Of a stretch of DNA of 64,000 bases, positions 36,201 to 42,858 are shown one piece after another; the stretch's first letter is position 1; every line of letters begins with the position of its first letter. This DNA is from Bacillota bacterium (GTDB taxonomy: Bacteria > Bacillota > Clostridia > Oscillospirales > Ruminococcaceae). The stretch spans positions 1 to 64,000 of the forward strand of contig JAEZKF010000018.1 of the NCBI GenBank assembly GCA_023415575.1, in the 5' to 3' direction. The notes beneath the pieces are model-generated. The model was given only the letters and a program-made list of their open reading frames with translations, made no database searches and had not been told where the DNA came from. Made by a program: the position numbers and the translations under genes.

Positions 36201-37089
36201 TGAGCGCGTCAGCAGGCAGGTTTGCTTCTGCGACCGTACCGTCCAGTACGCGCTTATCTGCGGTAAGCCCGTTTTTCTCTGCATCCTGGACACGCAGCGG
36301 CATACCGTTTTCATCAAGAATATTCAAGATAAAGGTGTGCGGCTTTGATTCGTCCGCGTTGATGGCGGTGACACTCACCTGCTTGGTGGCGGGGTTTATG
36401 GTGACAATCGCCTGACAGTGCGCACATCCGGTGTCAGTACTGCCAAAGAAGTGCACAAGACGCACTCCCACAAGGCTTTGTGCAAGCTGAGCCTTCATGA
36501 GATTGCTGCCATAGGGGAGTTTAATCTGATTAAGCACCTCAACAAGGGACTTCTCTAGCTGATAGCTGTAAACCTGCCCGTCCTCCTGCTTGGGTTCGTC
36601 GGCCTGGGAGGATGATTCGGAAGAGGATTCGGAGGAAGAGTTGTCCGACACCTCGGAGGATTCATTCTCACCTTGCGCTTCCTCGGATGAAGTGTCCTCG
36701 CCGGCAGGCTGGGCGGAGGTGCTCGCATAGCTCTTTTCAGGCTCTGACGCTACCTCAGGTGCGGCCTCCGGCTGTGACTCAGGTGCGGATTCAGATTCCT
36801 GCTGAGAGGATTCAGTAGGTTTTTCTGTCTCCTGCTCATCGCCGGCAGCAGGCGTCGGAGGGATAACAACTTTATACTCCGCCGTTTCCTCAGCGGTAAG
36901 TGCTCCGCGCTCAAACGCCTCGAGTACCTCTTTTGCGCTGATGGTCAGGCTATGAGACTTTTCGTCTCCCTTTTGCTCAGCGTCGGTATCGGAGGTATAG
37001 CCCGAAAAGCCTGCGCACATAAACATTAAAGCTGCAAGAAAAACGGCAAAACACTTTTTTGCTGCTGAGTCTTTTAGGATGTGAACCAT
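33277..37089 (-). CDS. Giant VWA/SpaA surface protein, putative fibre tip or scaffold
   Basis: About 1,270 residues. Order: signal peptide (1-30); two Ser/Glu/Thr-rich regions (about 60-190 and 315-460) around a beta-rich domain with a Cys pair (GCAHCQA, near 223); a von Willebrand A domain (about 510-800) with an intact MIDAS start DASGSM; a long beta-rich part; and a SpaA/Cna-B domain at the C-terminus (about 1120-1260), with Lys in AVTKVI and Glu in RLTELD for an isopeptide bond. VWA adhesins tip pili in other Gram-positives. No LPxTG motif or C-terminal helix is present, so it is probably not anchored by the sortase directly. The ATG at 37089 has AGAGGTG at proper spacing. It is the first gene of the cluster. 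Confidence 0.9.
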   Translation of the reverse strand: MVHILKDSAAKKCFAVFLAALMFMCAGFSGYTSDTDAEQKGDEKSHSLTISAKEVLEAFERGALTAEETAEYKVVIPPTPAAGDEQETEKPTESSQQESESAPESQPEAAPEVASEPEKSYASTSAQPAGEDTSSEEAQGENESSEVSDNSSSESSSESSSQADEPKQEDGQVYSYQLEKSLVEVLNQIKLPYGSNLMKAQLAQSLVGVRLVHFFGSTDTGCAHCQAIVTINPATKQVSVTAINADESKPHTFILNILDENGMPLRVQDAEKNGLTADKRVLDGTVAEANLPADALIEVLEVTYTGTDSETNNDTTSSQKETSSEPSEESSSQEAEETSSQQAEEPSIIYEPVQMHSFVAQQDMTTVEEEQTSFEDATSSEDTSSEDTSSQETPSDETSSKEASSDSNDTSSDDQDTSSDTGDVSPSEPKTSDKSEVQTTILLLSPTSEKLELSMFAGVPIKVETGFSAAAATLSSTFGLSKIHLDKSAELLSEDDRTYQISLAVWGPAQQAAPADIVLVLDASGSMPWLMTVSSEPTTVSKLPNPNQPEWDHPAPDPTNFDYYKYFVFVENEYRPIEYLKANEKPQGYYGEIKGTGWYRIESKSTGEKSIASGKLEGNTVVYVKGENDKTKLDMLKEYATDFVTNVANSSPNSRIAVVSFNNTGTTLCGLTTLNSNGVSTVKSAIQNIRLTGNTKHDEGLKRAREIIDGAGQSDRSKYVILFTDGEPVGSTKQDAINVAEPLKKKCTLFTIGMYGGGISSNKIRELEDFLKALATSPSHYYNANNSGLGNVFATIFGNISGALSGAVITDVVNERFTLTQASRQALIASGATITTDDQGRDVITWTNQTIPGSGSADSGWKASFVVQARENYVGGNQVPTNSAGSQITHPSYPDASRPFSVPEVDVPLRYDLVGRDAYLYAGDALAADLSKLDAGSDIDWQTYGDTQIVYSLREVGQQTMPQRPDKDTDFELVATVQPVNTGKYRSTEFVNDNKQLHILTPLIELSDTKIFAGEKTNLNDRVKTPVWQYKTGPNDWSSNIPAQWVYAGAGSGTPPTLSYEFSLRGKGDAVSDPANVILDEKTDFNVLAKRLDVPETYQFSTYACYLNNNYNQNNDGWFTIDVDNGSIAVTKVITENWAPHGDPIFAYKLEKLGDDGSFHEIASNYVRFTGGSSGAGKWVEGGNTDGTGEKTIVFEKLGAGTYRLTELDSIRYNTKSVTASSNGTVSGKSVVFTIASTSPTGSARYINDKWQSKWYSHTDVVRNSFAVKR

Positions 37090-37092
37090 CAC

Positions 37093-37400
37093 AAGGCACC
37101 TCTCTTTTCAAAACACACATACTGCCCGCCTTAGTTGCGGGTCGTAGTTTACAAACCATTTATCTTGGCATACTATGGACAACTTCCAAGCAAAATATAT
37201 GAACAAGCCCCAATTTTTATACACTTAGTATTGAAATTTATTCCGATAATAATCATTGATGTTTGCATTATTTTATAAGAAAAATCCTTGATTTCGGGCG
37301 TATTTTGTCTGCAAAACCGCGAAAGCTATTGGTGTGTAATACACTTTTGCGAACTTATCAATCTATGCGATGCGCAAGGTGCAATGAAAGGAGAATACCT
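37093..37400. other. Intergenic region between the fibre cluster and the small gene
   Basis: About 310 AT-rich bases between divergent genes. It must hold both promoters. No clear sigma-A pair was found on the minus strand for the surface cluster; TTGGAA with a weak AAGATA at 17 bp is the best candidate. No repeat, RNA gene or operator was seen. Confidence 0.4.
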
Positions 37401-37562
37401 ATGCCACTTGATCAACTGCTTATGCAAGATAAGAAGCTTGAACACTTTTTTTACTCCCTGCCCGAGTATGTGCAGGAGACCATCCGCGAAAGGGCAAACA
37501 ACATGAATGACCCCGACGACGTGTACGTCTATGCCGAGAACTTTACGCGCGGCGATAAGTAG
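37401..37562 (+). CDS. Small acidic protein, unknown
   Basis: A 53-residue protein starting at MPLDQLL behind a textbook ribosome site (AAAGGAG, 7-base gap). It is soluble, with a predicted helix (YVQETIRERANNM) and an acidic DDVYVYAENF tail. The frame extends upstream without a site. It resembles short conserved proteins of Clostridia whose role is unknown. A strong terminator follows, so the gene is likely expressed. Confidence 0.75.
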   Translation: MPLDQLLMQDKKLEHFFYSLPEYVQETIRERANNMNDPDDVYVYAENFTRGDK

Positions 37563-37575
37563 AGGCCTATAAACT

Positions 37576-37613
37576 GCAAAAGCGGAGAGCCGTAAAAAGC
37601 TCTCCGCTTTTGC
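37576..37613 (+). terminator. Terminator after the small acidic protein gene
   Basis: Perfect 15-bp stem GCAAAAGCGGAGAGC / GCTCTCCGCTTTTGC with an 8-base loop. Confidence 0.92.
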
Positions 37614-37704
37614 AATCGGAATCTGTTATTTGCGTAAAGTGGCAGGAGTTGATATAATAACCTTTGGTATGCTACACAATATCGAATAAAGGGGTGCGCA
37701 CCAC

Positions 37705-38244
37705 TTGCGTTTATTTACTGCCATCAATTTTGATGAGTCTGCTAAAGACCAACTTTGTGAGGTGATAGACTCCCTGAAGAAATCGGCGATAAAGGGCAAC
37801 TTCACCCGGCGGGAAAATCTGCACCTAACCCTTGTGTTTTTAGGGGAGATTGAGACCGGGCGCGTGCACAACATCAAGTACGCGATGGATTGCATAGAGG
37901 AAAAGCCCTTTGTACTTGAGTTAAGCGGCGCGGGCCGCTTTCAGCGCGACAGCGGCGAGATCTTTTGGATTGGCGCTTGTAAATCTCAACCGCTTGTTTC
38001 GGTGCACACCCAGCTTGTTGACCGGTTTACTCAGGCGGGCTGTTCTCTTGAGATGCGGGAGTACAAGCCTCATCTCACACTGGCAAGAGAGCTTAATCTA
38101 CCCGAAGACTTCGACCGCAAGCAGTTGGCAGAACAGACCGGCATTATCCGCGTGCCGGTGAAAAGCATTGATTTGATGAAGTCTGAGAGAGTCGGTGGTG
38201 TGTTAACCTATACCCGAATCCATTCCAAGTCCCTTCATTCTTAA
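37705..38244 (+). CDS. thpR: RNA 2',3'-cyclic phosphodiesterase (LigT/ThpR)
   Basis: A 179-residue member of the 2H phosphoesterase family. Both catalytic HxTx motifs are present: HLTLVFLG near residue 41 and HLTLAREL near 120, with one set in each lobe. ThpR opens 2',3'-cyclic phosphate ends on RNA; relatives ligate tRNA halves in vitro. Translation probably starts at a TTG with AAAGGGG ten bases upstream. It appears to be a single-gene unit ended by the terminator at 38278. Confidence 0.92.
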   Translation: MRLFTAINFDESAKDQLCEVIDSLKKSAIKGNFTRRENLHLTLVFLGEIETGRVHNIKYAMDCIEEKPFVLELSGAGRFQRDSGEIFWIGACKSQPLVSVHTQLVDRFTQAGCSLEMREYKPHLTLARELNLPEDFDRKQLAEQTGIIRVPVKSIDLMKSERVGGVLTYTRIHSKSLHS

Positions 38245-38277
38245 TTAGGCTTGTTACATATTGCAAAATAGATAATA

Positions 38278-38316
38278 AAAAACCGTACGAAGAATTTTTA
38301 CTTCGTACGGTTTTTT
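38278..38316. terminator. Terminator after thpR
   Basis: Stem AAACCGTACGAAG / CTTCGTACGGTTT with A and T tracts on both sides. Its T run ends four bases before the -35 box of the next operon. Confidence 0.92.
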
Positions 38317-38319
38317 GCA

Positions 38320-38372
38320 TTGACAAAACTGTGTATACTGGTTATATTGTATATATAGTATATATACAATAT
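38320..38372 (+). promoter_or_regulatory. Promoter with perfect 29-bp operator
   Basis: TTGACA (38320-38325), 17-bp spacer, TATATT (38343-38348). A perfect palindrome (14-bp arms, one central G) covers 38344-38372, from the -10 box past the transcription start. The GntR gene begins 20 bp downstream with a GGAGGTG site, so autorepression is likely. Confidence 0.9.
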
Positions 38373-38391
38373 TCTATTCGGAGGTGACCGA

Positions 38392-38766
38392 GTGGATATT
38401 ATCATCAGCAACAGCGGCGATACACCAATCTACGAGCAAATTGTATCGCAGATTAAGGGCATGATACTAAACGGCACACTGCAGGAGGGCGATATGCTGC
38501 CGTCCATGCGGCTGCTTGCCAAGGAGCTGCGCATCAGCGTAATTACCACCAAGCGCGCGTATGAGGAGCTAGAACGCGAAGGCTTTATTACATCGGTAAC
38601 CGGCAAGGGCAGCTTTGTCTCCCGCCGCAATACCGAGCTGATTCGCGAGGAGCAGCTAAAGACGGTAGAAGGCTATTTAACTAAGGCGATATCCGCGGCA
38701 AAGGTTGCCGGACTAGATGGGCAGGAGTTGTGTGAGATACTTCTGTGCCTTTATGGGGAGGAATAG
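38392..38766 (+). CDS. GntR-family transcriptional regulator, YtrA type
   Basis: A 124-residue repressor: winged helix (IYEQIVSQIKGMI, LPSMRLLAKELRISVITTKRAYEEL) with a short helical dimerisation tail. It begins with GTG behind GGAGGTG. It leads an operon with an ABC ATPase and permease, the same plan as at 1871-3728, but the operator is different, so the two systems should not be cross-regulated. Six bases separate it from the ATPase gene. Confidence 0.93.
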   Translation: MDIIISNSGDTPIYEQIVSQIKGMILNGTLQEGDMLPSMRLLAKELRISVITTKRAYEELEREGFITSVTGKGSFVSRRNTELIREEQLKTVEGYLTKAISAAKVAGLDGQELCEILLCLYGEE

Positions 38767-38772
38767 TACACC

Positions 38773-39639
38773 ATGAGCGAAATCAATATTCTTGAAATTG
38801 AAGGACTGCGCAAGCAGTATACGGGCTTTGCGCTGGATAATGTAAATTTTTCGCTGCCGACCGGCTCTATCATGGGGCTAATCGGTGAAAACGGGGCCGG
38901 TAAAACCACCATCATCAAGCTGATTCTAAACCTGATTCGTCGGGATTCAGGCAGCATCCGCATCTTCGGTTTGGATAACATTAAGGACGAAAAGGAAATC
39001 AAAGCGCAGCTTGGTGTTGTTTTGGACGAGAGCTGTTTTCATGATACGCTCAACGCCAAAGACATCTCGCGGATGTTAAAGCAGATTTATATCGGCCAGT
39101 GGGATGACCCGCTCTACCAGCAGTATCTGAACCGTTTTAGCCTGCCCGCGGACAAAATTGTCAAGGAGTACTCCCGCGGCATGAAGATGAAGCTTTCAAT
39201 CGCTGCGGCACTGGCCCATCACCCGCGCCTGCTTATTTTAGACGAGGCGACCAGCGGTCTTGACCCCGTGGTGCGCAGCGAAATCCTGGATGTGTTCTTT
39301 GACTTTATTCAGGATGAATCCCGCGCGATTTTGATGTCATCGCACATCACAACCGACCTTGAAAGGATTGCGGACTACATTACCTTTATCAGCGCCGGAA
39401 AGATTGTGTTCAGCGACACAAAGGATAATGTCCTGGAGCACTACGGCATTGTCAAGTGCTCTGCAAGCGAGTGTGGAAAGCTTGACCGGTCACAGATTGT
39501 AGCGGTGCGAAAGAACAGCTTTGGCTGCGAGGCATTGACTAAAAACCGCAGGGAGTTTAAGGCGCGCTATCCCGAGTACACTGTAGACAGTGCTACTTTA
39601 GATGACATCATGCTGTTTTATTCAAAGGGGGAAAAGTAA
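38773..39639 (+). CDS. ABC transporter ATP-binding protein
   Basis: A 288-residue ATPase for the permease that follows. Walker A is GENGAGKTT (about residues 37-45), the signature is the YSRGMKMKLS variant, Walker B is LLILDEATSGLDP and the switch His is in MSSHI. The C-terminus has an extra region of about 70 residues after the switch, of the kind found in bacitracin- and lantibiotic-related exporters. The substrate is unknown. Confidence 0.93.
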   Translation: MSEINILEIEGLRKQYTGFALDNVNFSLPTGSIMGLIGENGAGKTTIIKLILNLIRRDSGSIRIFGLDNIKDEKEIKAQLGVVLDESCFHDTLNAKDISRMLKQIYIGQWDDPLYQQYLNRFSLPADKIVKEYSRGMKMKLSIAAALAHHPRLLILDEATSGLDPVVRSEILDVFFDFIQDESRAILMSSHITTDLERIADYITFISAGKIVFSDTKDNVLEHYGIVKCSASECGKLDRSQIVAVRKNSFGCEALTKNRREFKARYPEYTVDSATLDDIMLFYSKGEK

Positions 39640-39641
39640 CG

Positions 39642-40265
39642 ATGCTGGGCCTGATTATTAAGGATCTCCTCGTGTGCAAAAAGAATCTGCGCACTGTTTT
39701 AATTCTAGTCGCCATCTTTACGGTGTTTGGACTTACCTCGGATGACACTTCATTCATAACACTGATAACATGCCTATACTTTTCCATGATGGTTTTGACC
39801 GCATTTGCCTATGACACTCAGGCAAAATGGGATGCCTACGGCATGACCATGCCGGTTTCGCGCTCCGAAACCGTGCTTGCAAAGTACCTGCTCGGAGCCA
39901 TCCTCTCAGCGGCGGGCACTGTGCTCTCGTTGATTGTAAACATGGGCATCGCACTGTATAAGCACAACCCAATTGTCCCTGATCTTATTGTCGCTCAGCT
40001 TGTCGTGTTTGGTGTCTCGTTTGTTATCCTAGGTATTATCATCCCGCTTATCTACCGTTTCGGCGTGGAAAAAACAAGGCTTATTATGATTGTAATATTT
40101 GTTCTTCCCTCGCTGCTTGTGCTCTTCTTTGCCGAGTCCAATATCCCAGCGCCCAGTGAGAATGCGCTGCGAATCCTTGTAACCCTCTCCCCTTTCCTTG
40201 TTGTAGCGTGGATAGTGCTATCCTACCTGATTTCGGTGCGCATCTTTACGAAAAAAGAGCTTTGA
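39642..40265 (+). CDS. ABC-2 transporter permease
   Basis: A 207-residue membrane subunit with six hydrophobic segments. It begins MLGLIIKDLLVCKKN, the usual amphipathic start of short ABC-2 permeases, and contains DTQAKWDAYGMTMPVSR, the conserved loop of this group. It follows the ATPase by two bases. The pair could export an antimicrobial or repair envelope stress, but nothing in the sequence names the substrate. Confidence 0.88.
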   Translation: MLGLIIKDLLVCKKNLRTVLILVAIFTVFGLTSDDTSFITLITCLYFSMMVLTAFAYDTQAKWDAYGMTMPVSRSETVLAKYLLGAILSAAGTVLSLIVNMGIALYKHNPIVPDLIVAQLVVFGVSFVILGIIIPLIYRFGVEKTRLIMIVIFVLPSLLVLFFAESNIPAPSENALRILVTLSPFLVVAWIVLSYLISVRIFTKKEL

Positions 40266-40271
40266 TAATGA

Positions 40272-40319
40272 AAAACCCCCGCGGTGTGTTTGGTAAGACC
40301 CAACCACTGCGGGGGTTTT
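40272..40319. terminator. Terminator between convergent operons
   Basis: AAAACCCCCGC / GCGGGGGTTTT stem with an inner GGT/ACC extension. Six bases further on lies the stop of the minus-strand FMN-binding gene, so it serves both sides. Confidence 0.9.
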
Positions 40320-40324
40320 GATAT

Positions 40325-40735
40325 TTACGCTGCACTTGTTAATGCCTGCTCTATCGCCTTAAGGATAGCCTTGCTGCTGTAGGTCGCGCCCGCGACAATA
40401 TTTATCGATTCTACCGACTGGGCGGCGACTACCTGCTCGGGGATAACCTCTGCTGCCCCGCCCATTCCGTTGTTGTGCTTAAGAAGGGTGATGTCGGTGA
40501 TGGTGTGGTCCTTCACCACGACCTCCACCTCGACGGAGATGGGCATCTGCTCAAAGCTGCCGCGGTAACTTCCGTCGGGTATGGCGGCAAGGTCGGGGTC
40601 ACTGAGCTTGATAGTTTCAAACACCGACAGACCTTTGTCAAGCTGGCTGCCGATTACCGTAACGGCAACCACGAACGCCGTGATTATACCGGCGACAACA
40701 AGCAGGATAACTATAAGACATCTTTTCTTTACCAC
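40325..40735 (-). CDS. FMN-binding domain protein, membrane-anchored
   Basis: A 136-residue protein with one N-terminal transmembrane helix (LIVILLVVAGIITAFVVAV) and an extracytoplasmic FMN-binding domain. The covalent flavin motif is GATYSS near the C-terminus, where the Thr would take FMN through a flavin transferase. The start is a GTG with AGGAGGTC ten bases upstream; the longer frame overlaps the flavodoxin gene. Such proteins pass electrons outside the membrane. Its partner is probably the flavodoxin, although that protein is cytoplasmic. Confidence 0.85.
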   Translation of the reverse strand: MVKKRCLIVILLVVAGIITAFVVAVTVIGSQLDKGLSVFETIKLSDPDLAAIPDGSYRGSFEQMPISVEVEVVVKDHTITDITLLKHNNGMGGAAEVIPEQVVAAQSVESINIVAGATYSSKAILKAIEQALTSAA

Positions 40736-40754
40736 AGCGGATTTTGACCTCCTG

Positions 40755-41216
40755 TCACAGGGCTGCAAGCGACTGGCACAGGGCGGCAATCTGCGCTTGA
40801 CGCTTGGAGCTTGACCAATTAATCACACCGGTTGCATAGATGGCGGCACCCATGTCCTCGCACGGCTTTTTCATCTGGCGGATTGCGTTGTTGCCGCCCA
40901 ACCAGGCCTGCTTAAGATGCTGGGTGACAAACAGCCCTACCTTCTTACCCGAAAGGCCTTGTATCTGCTCAAGGCAGGTGCTCATGGGCAGGCTGAGGGA
41001 GAATGCCTGCACCGGGGATGCAAAGATTACGGCATCATAGCCGCTGACATCGGGCACGTTCTTAAGGTTGGGCTTTTCGGGCGGCTTGATTTCACCGACT
41101 ACCTCAATGGGTATAATCTCGGCGGTGTGGCCGGCATTCTCGAGGGCCTCCACCGCAGTCTGCGCAACCGACATGGTGTTGCCGGTTTGAGAATACACAA
41201 CTAAACCTACATTCAT
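40755..41216 (-). CDS. Flavodoxin-like protein
   Basis: A 153-residue cytoplasmic flavoprotein with SQTGNTMSVAQ as the FMN phosphate loop and FASPVQAFSL and FVTQHLKQ around the isoalloxazine ring. The fold resembles NAD(P)H-dependent flavodoxin reductases used in stress responses. It lies between the TetR gene and the FMN-binding gene, with 49 and 19-base gaps, so all three are one operon. Confidence 0.88.
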   Translation of the reverse strand: MNVGLVVYSQTGNTMSVAQTAVEALENAGHTAEIIPIEVVGEIKPPEKPNLKNVPDVSGYDAVIFASPVQAFSLSLPMSTCLEQIQGLSGKKVGLFVTQHLKQAWLGGNNAIRQMKKPCEDMGAAIYATGVINWSSSKRQAQIAALCQSLAAL

Positions 41217-41265
41217 AGCTCTGCTTTCCTTTCTATGCTGTCATAAATTTCGAACTGCTAAAGGA

Positions 41266-41871
41266 TTACTTTGTGCGGCAGTAGGAGTCAATCAATACCC
41301 GCACGCCGTGCATGGTTTGGGTGACAAGTTGCTCGGGGGGGCAGTCTGTTCTTTCACGGGTCAGTATCAAGATGCTTCCGATGCAAAGCGCCATCACAGT
41401 GTCGTTGAGCTGTTTTACGGCGGTTGGCGGGATATTCAGCTGTACGGACATCTGTTGCAAAACCTCGATGTTTTGCGTAAGGAGAGAAGATTTGGAGATT
41501 TCGCCTGTTACCTCTTCAGTGGAAATGTCGCCATAGCTATCCACAAACACCGCGGAGAAGATGTTTGGATGTGCAATTGAAAACTCGCAAAAACGTGTCA
41601 TGCACCGCAGATAGCAGCTAAGGGCATCCTCCTCGTCGGGCTTATCCTGCTCCATGTACCGGGCGTAACGGTCTAAAAACTGCAGGACTGCCTGCAAAAT
41701 TAAGTGGGGAAAATCCTTAAAATACAGATAGACCGTCGAGCTGTGGTAGCCAGCCATCTGTGCTACCTTGCGAATATTCAGCTGCTGCATGCCCTCCTGC
41801 TCAATGATTGCACAGGTGCAATCCACAAAGCGCTGGGCGACCTGCTGTCTGCGCAGTTTTCGGGTATCCAT
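41266..41871 (-). CDS. TetR-family transcriptional regulator
   Basis: A 201-residue regulator: TetR helix-turn-helix (VDCTCAIIEQEGMQQLNIRK, then AGYHSSTVYLYFKDFPHLI) and a C-terminal ligand domain. The frame extends 20 codons upstream into a palindrome, which would be implausible as coding; MDTRKLRRQ with GGGGTG upstream is the likely start. The perfect 39-bp palindrome at 41890-41928 on its promoter is the probable operator for this operon. Confidence 0.92.
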   Translation of the reverse strand: MDTRKLRRQQVAQRFVDCTCAIIEQEGMQQLNIRKVAQMAGYHSSTVYLYFKDFPHLILQAVLQFLDRYARYMEQDKPDEEDALSCYLRCMTRFCEFSIAHPNIFSAVFVDSYGDISTEEVTGEISKSSLLTQNIEVLQQMSVQLNIPPTAVKQLNDTVMALCIGSILILTRERTDCPPEQLVTQTMHGVRVLIDSYCRTK

Positions 41872-41889
41872 CCACATCACCCCAAACAA

Positions 41890-41936
41890 AAAATAAACAT
41901 TGTTTATATTATAAACAATGTTTATTTTCATTACAA
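41890..41936 (-). promoter_or_regulatory. Promoter with perfect 39-bp palindromic operator
   Basis: Minus strand TTGTAA (41931-41936), 17-bp spacer, TATAAT (41908-41913). Bases 41890-41928 are a perfect palindrome with 19-bp arms and one central base, spanning the spacer, -10 and transcription start. The AAACATTGTTT core occurs twice, so two TetR dimers could bind. Confidence 0.9.
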
Positions 41937-42003
41937 TAGTTTCATGTTAAATTTTTGCATAATTTTTCAGGCTTCCAGCGGCTTTTACTCCCAATTAGAA
42001 GTA

Positions 42004-42174
42004 TTATGCCGAACGCTCGGTACGCATGCTGTCCGGAATTGCGATTGTAATAATTGTCGCAGAGCTTTCTTTATGCGGGGTGCTGGTCTCGGCCTGTGTT
42101 TTTTGCTCTTCCAGACGGAATGGGTCGTACCACCTTGTATGTTTTGTGCGGGTATAGAGATGATATGCTGTCAT
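42004..42174 (-). CDS. Small protein, unknown (downstream of 42199-42324)
   Basis: A 56-residue polar protein starting MTAYHLYTR behind AAGGAAGG. It is rich in Thr, Ser, Arg and His and has no transmembrane segment; the C-terminal IITIAIPDS is the only hydrophobic patch. I do not recognise it. It begins 24 bp after the stop of the neighbouring 41-residue gene, on the same strand, which suggests a two-gene unit. Its ribosome site is the main support that it is real. Confidence 0.5.
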   Translation of the reverse strand: MTAYHLYTRTKHTRWYDPFRLEEQKTQAETSTPHKESSATIITIAIPDSMRTERSA

Positions 42175-42198
42175 TGTTATCCTTCCTTTCGTCACGCC

Positions 42199-42324
42199 TT
42201 ATGCGGCTTTCATCTCGCGCAGCTCGGTCATCGCTTCCGCTTCGGTGTCGGCAGAAAACAAAAAGTTGCCTTCTTTATCGTACACCTCTACGTGGCCACC
42301 AACATTCTTCATTTTGTAATCCAT
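42199..42324 (-). CDS. Small conserved-looking protein
   Basis: A 41-residue protein: MDYKMKNVGGHVEVYDKEGN followed by FLFSADTEAEAMTELREM and KAA. The N-terminal half looks like a short beta hairpin and the C-terminal half an amphipathic acidic helix, a pattern I have seen in short clostridial proteins of unknown role. AGAGGTG lies at the right distance before the ATG. It is shorter than most gene callers accept. A promoter lies just upstream. Confidence 0.65.
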   Translation of the reverse strand: MDYKMKNVGGHVEVYDKEGNFLFSADTEAEAMTELREMKAA

Positions 42325-42358
42325 CCAAGACACCTCTTTTTCTTTTGTTGTTATCCTC

Positions 42359-42386
42359 ATTATATGGTGTCAGGTGTACAAAAGAA
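42359..42386 (-). promoter_or_regulatory. Promoter of the two small genes
   Basis: Minus strand TTCTTT, 16-bp spacer, TATAAT (42359-42364). The -10 box is perfect; the -35 box is weak. Confidence 0.45.
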
Positions 42387-42518
42387 CGTACAGTAACTCT
42401 AAAAACGGCTTAAAAATGCCCTTTTGGCACTACATTTCGTGTGATTTTGTTATAAATACCCGAATATGATTTATTTCATTCAGGATAAATATTTCATGCA
42501 AATTATGCGGTTTTATAG

Positions 42519-42547
42519 TTGACAAGCATGCACAGTCATGATATTAT
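42519..42547 (+). promoter_or_regulatory. tRNA-Arg promoter
   Basis: TTGACA (42519-42524), 17-bp spacer, TATTAT (42542-42547), close to consensus and 27 bp before the tRNA. Confidence 0.85.
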
Positions 42548-42573
42548 AGTAAGGCTGATTGCAGCAGTTAATT

Positions 42574-42650
42574 GCGCTCGTAGCTCAGCTGGATAGAGTG
42601 ACTGGCTACGAACCAGTAGGTCAGGGGTTCGAGTCCCTTCGGGCGCGCCA
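42574..42650 (+). tRNA. tRNA-Arg (anticodon ACG)
   Basis: A 77-nt cloverleaf with encoded CCA. The acceptor stem is GCGCTCG / CGGGCGC with one T-G pair, the D arm is GCTC/GAGT, the anticodon stem is ACTGG / CCAGT with loop CTACGAA (anticodon ACG, read as ICG after deamination), and the T arm carries GGTTCGAG. It reads CGN arginine codons. It has its own promoter and terminator. Confidence 0.98.
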
Positions 42651-42685
42651 AGAAGCCGATTCCTTTTGGAATCGGCTTCTTTTGT
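42651..42685 (+). terminator. Terminator of tRNA-Arg
   Basis: Perfect 13-bp stem AGAAGCCGATTCC / GGAATCGGCTTCT with a TTTT loop and T-rich tail, starting one base after CCA. Confidence 0.92.
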
Positions 42686-42726
42686 TTTGCTGGCAGAATT
42701 TAAATGTGTGTTTTTGTGGATTATCG

Positions 42727-42757
42727 AAAGGGAAGGATTATACATCCTTCCCTTTTT
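42727..42757 (+). terminator. Second terminator-like hairpin downstream of the tRNA
   Basis: AAAGGGAAGGA / TCCTTCCCTTT stem ending in five T. No gene precedes it closely other than the tRNA, so it may be a back-up terminator. Confidence 0.6.
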
Positions 42758-42803
42758 GCTTTTTGTGAATAGATTCTATCCTGCTATGTCCAATAAACTA
42801 AAA

Positions 42804-42841
42804 GCCGAGACCACCTCTGCATGGGCAGAGGTGGTCTCGGC
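42804..42841 (-). terminator. Terminator of the sugar ABC operon
   Basis: Perfect 17-bp stem GCCGAGACCACCTCTGC and its complement with a short loop; the minus strand continues TTTTAG. Confidence 0.9.
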
Positions 42842-42858
42842 GGCTAATTGCGCACAAG

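Noticed and set aside
41872..41931. Longer start of the TetR gene
   Set aside because: The extension is coded by the perfect operator palindrome and overlaps the promoter.
41704..42413. Plus-strand frames of 119 and 230 codons
   Set aside because: They lack ribosome sites and overlap the TetR operator and the two tiny minus-strand genes, whose starts are well supported.
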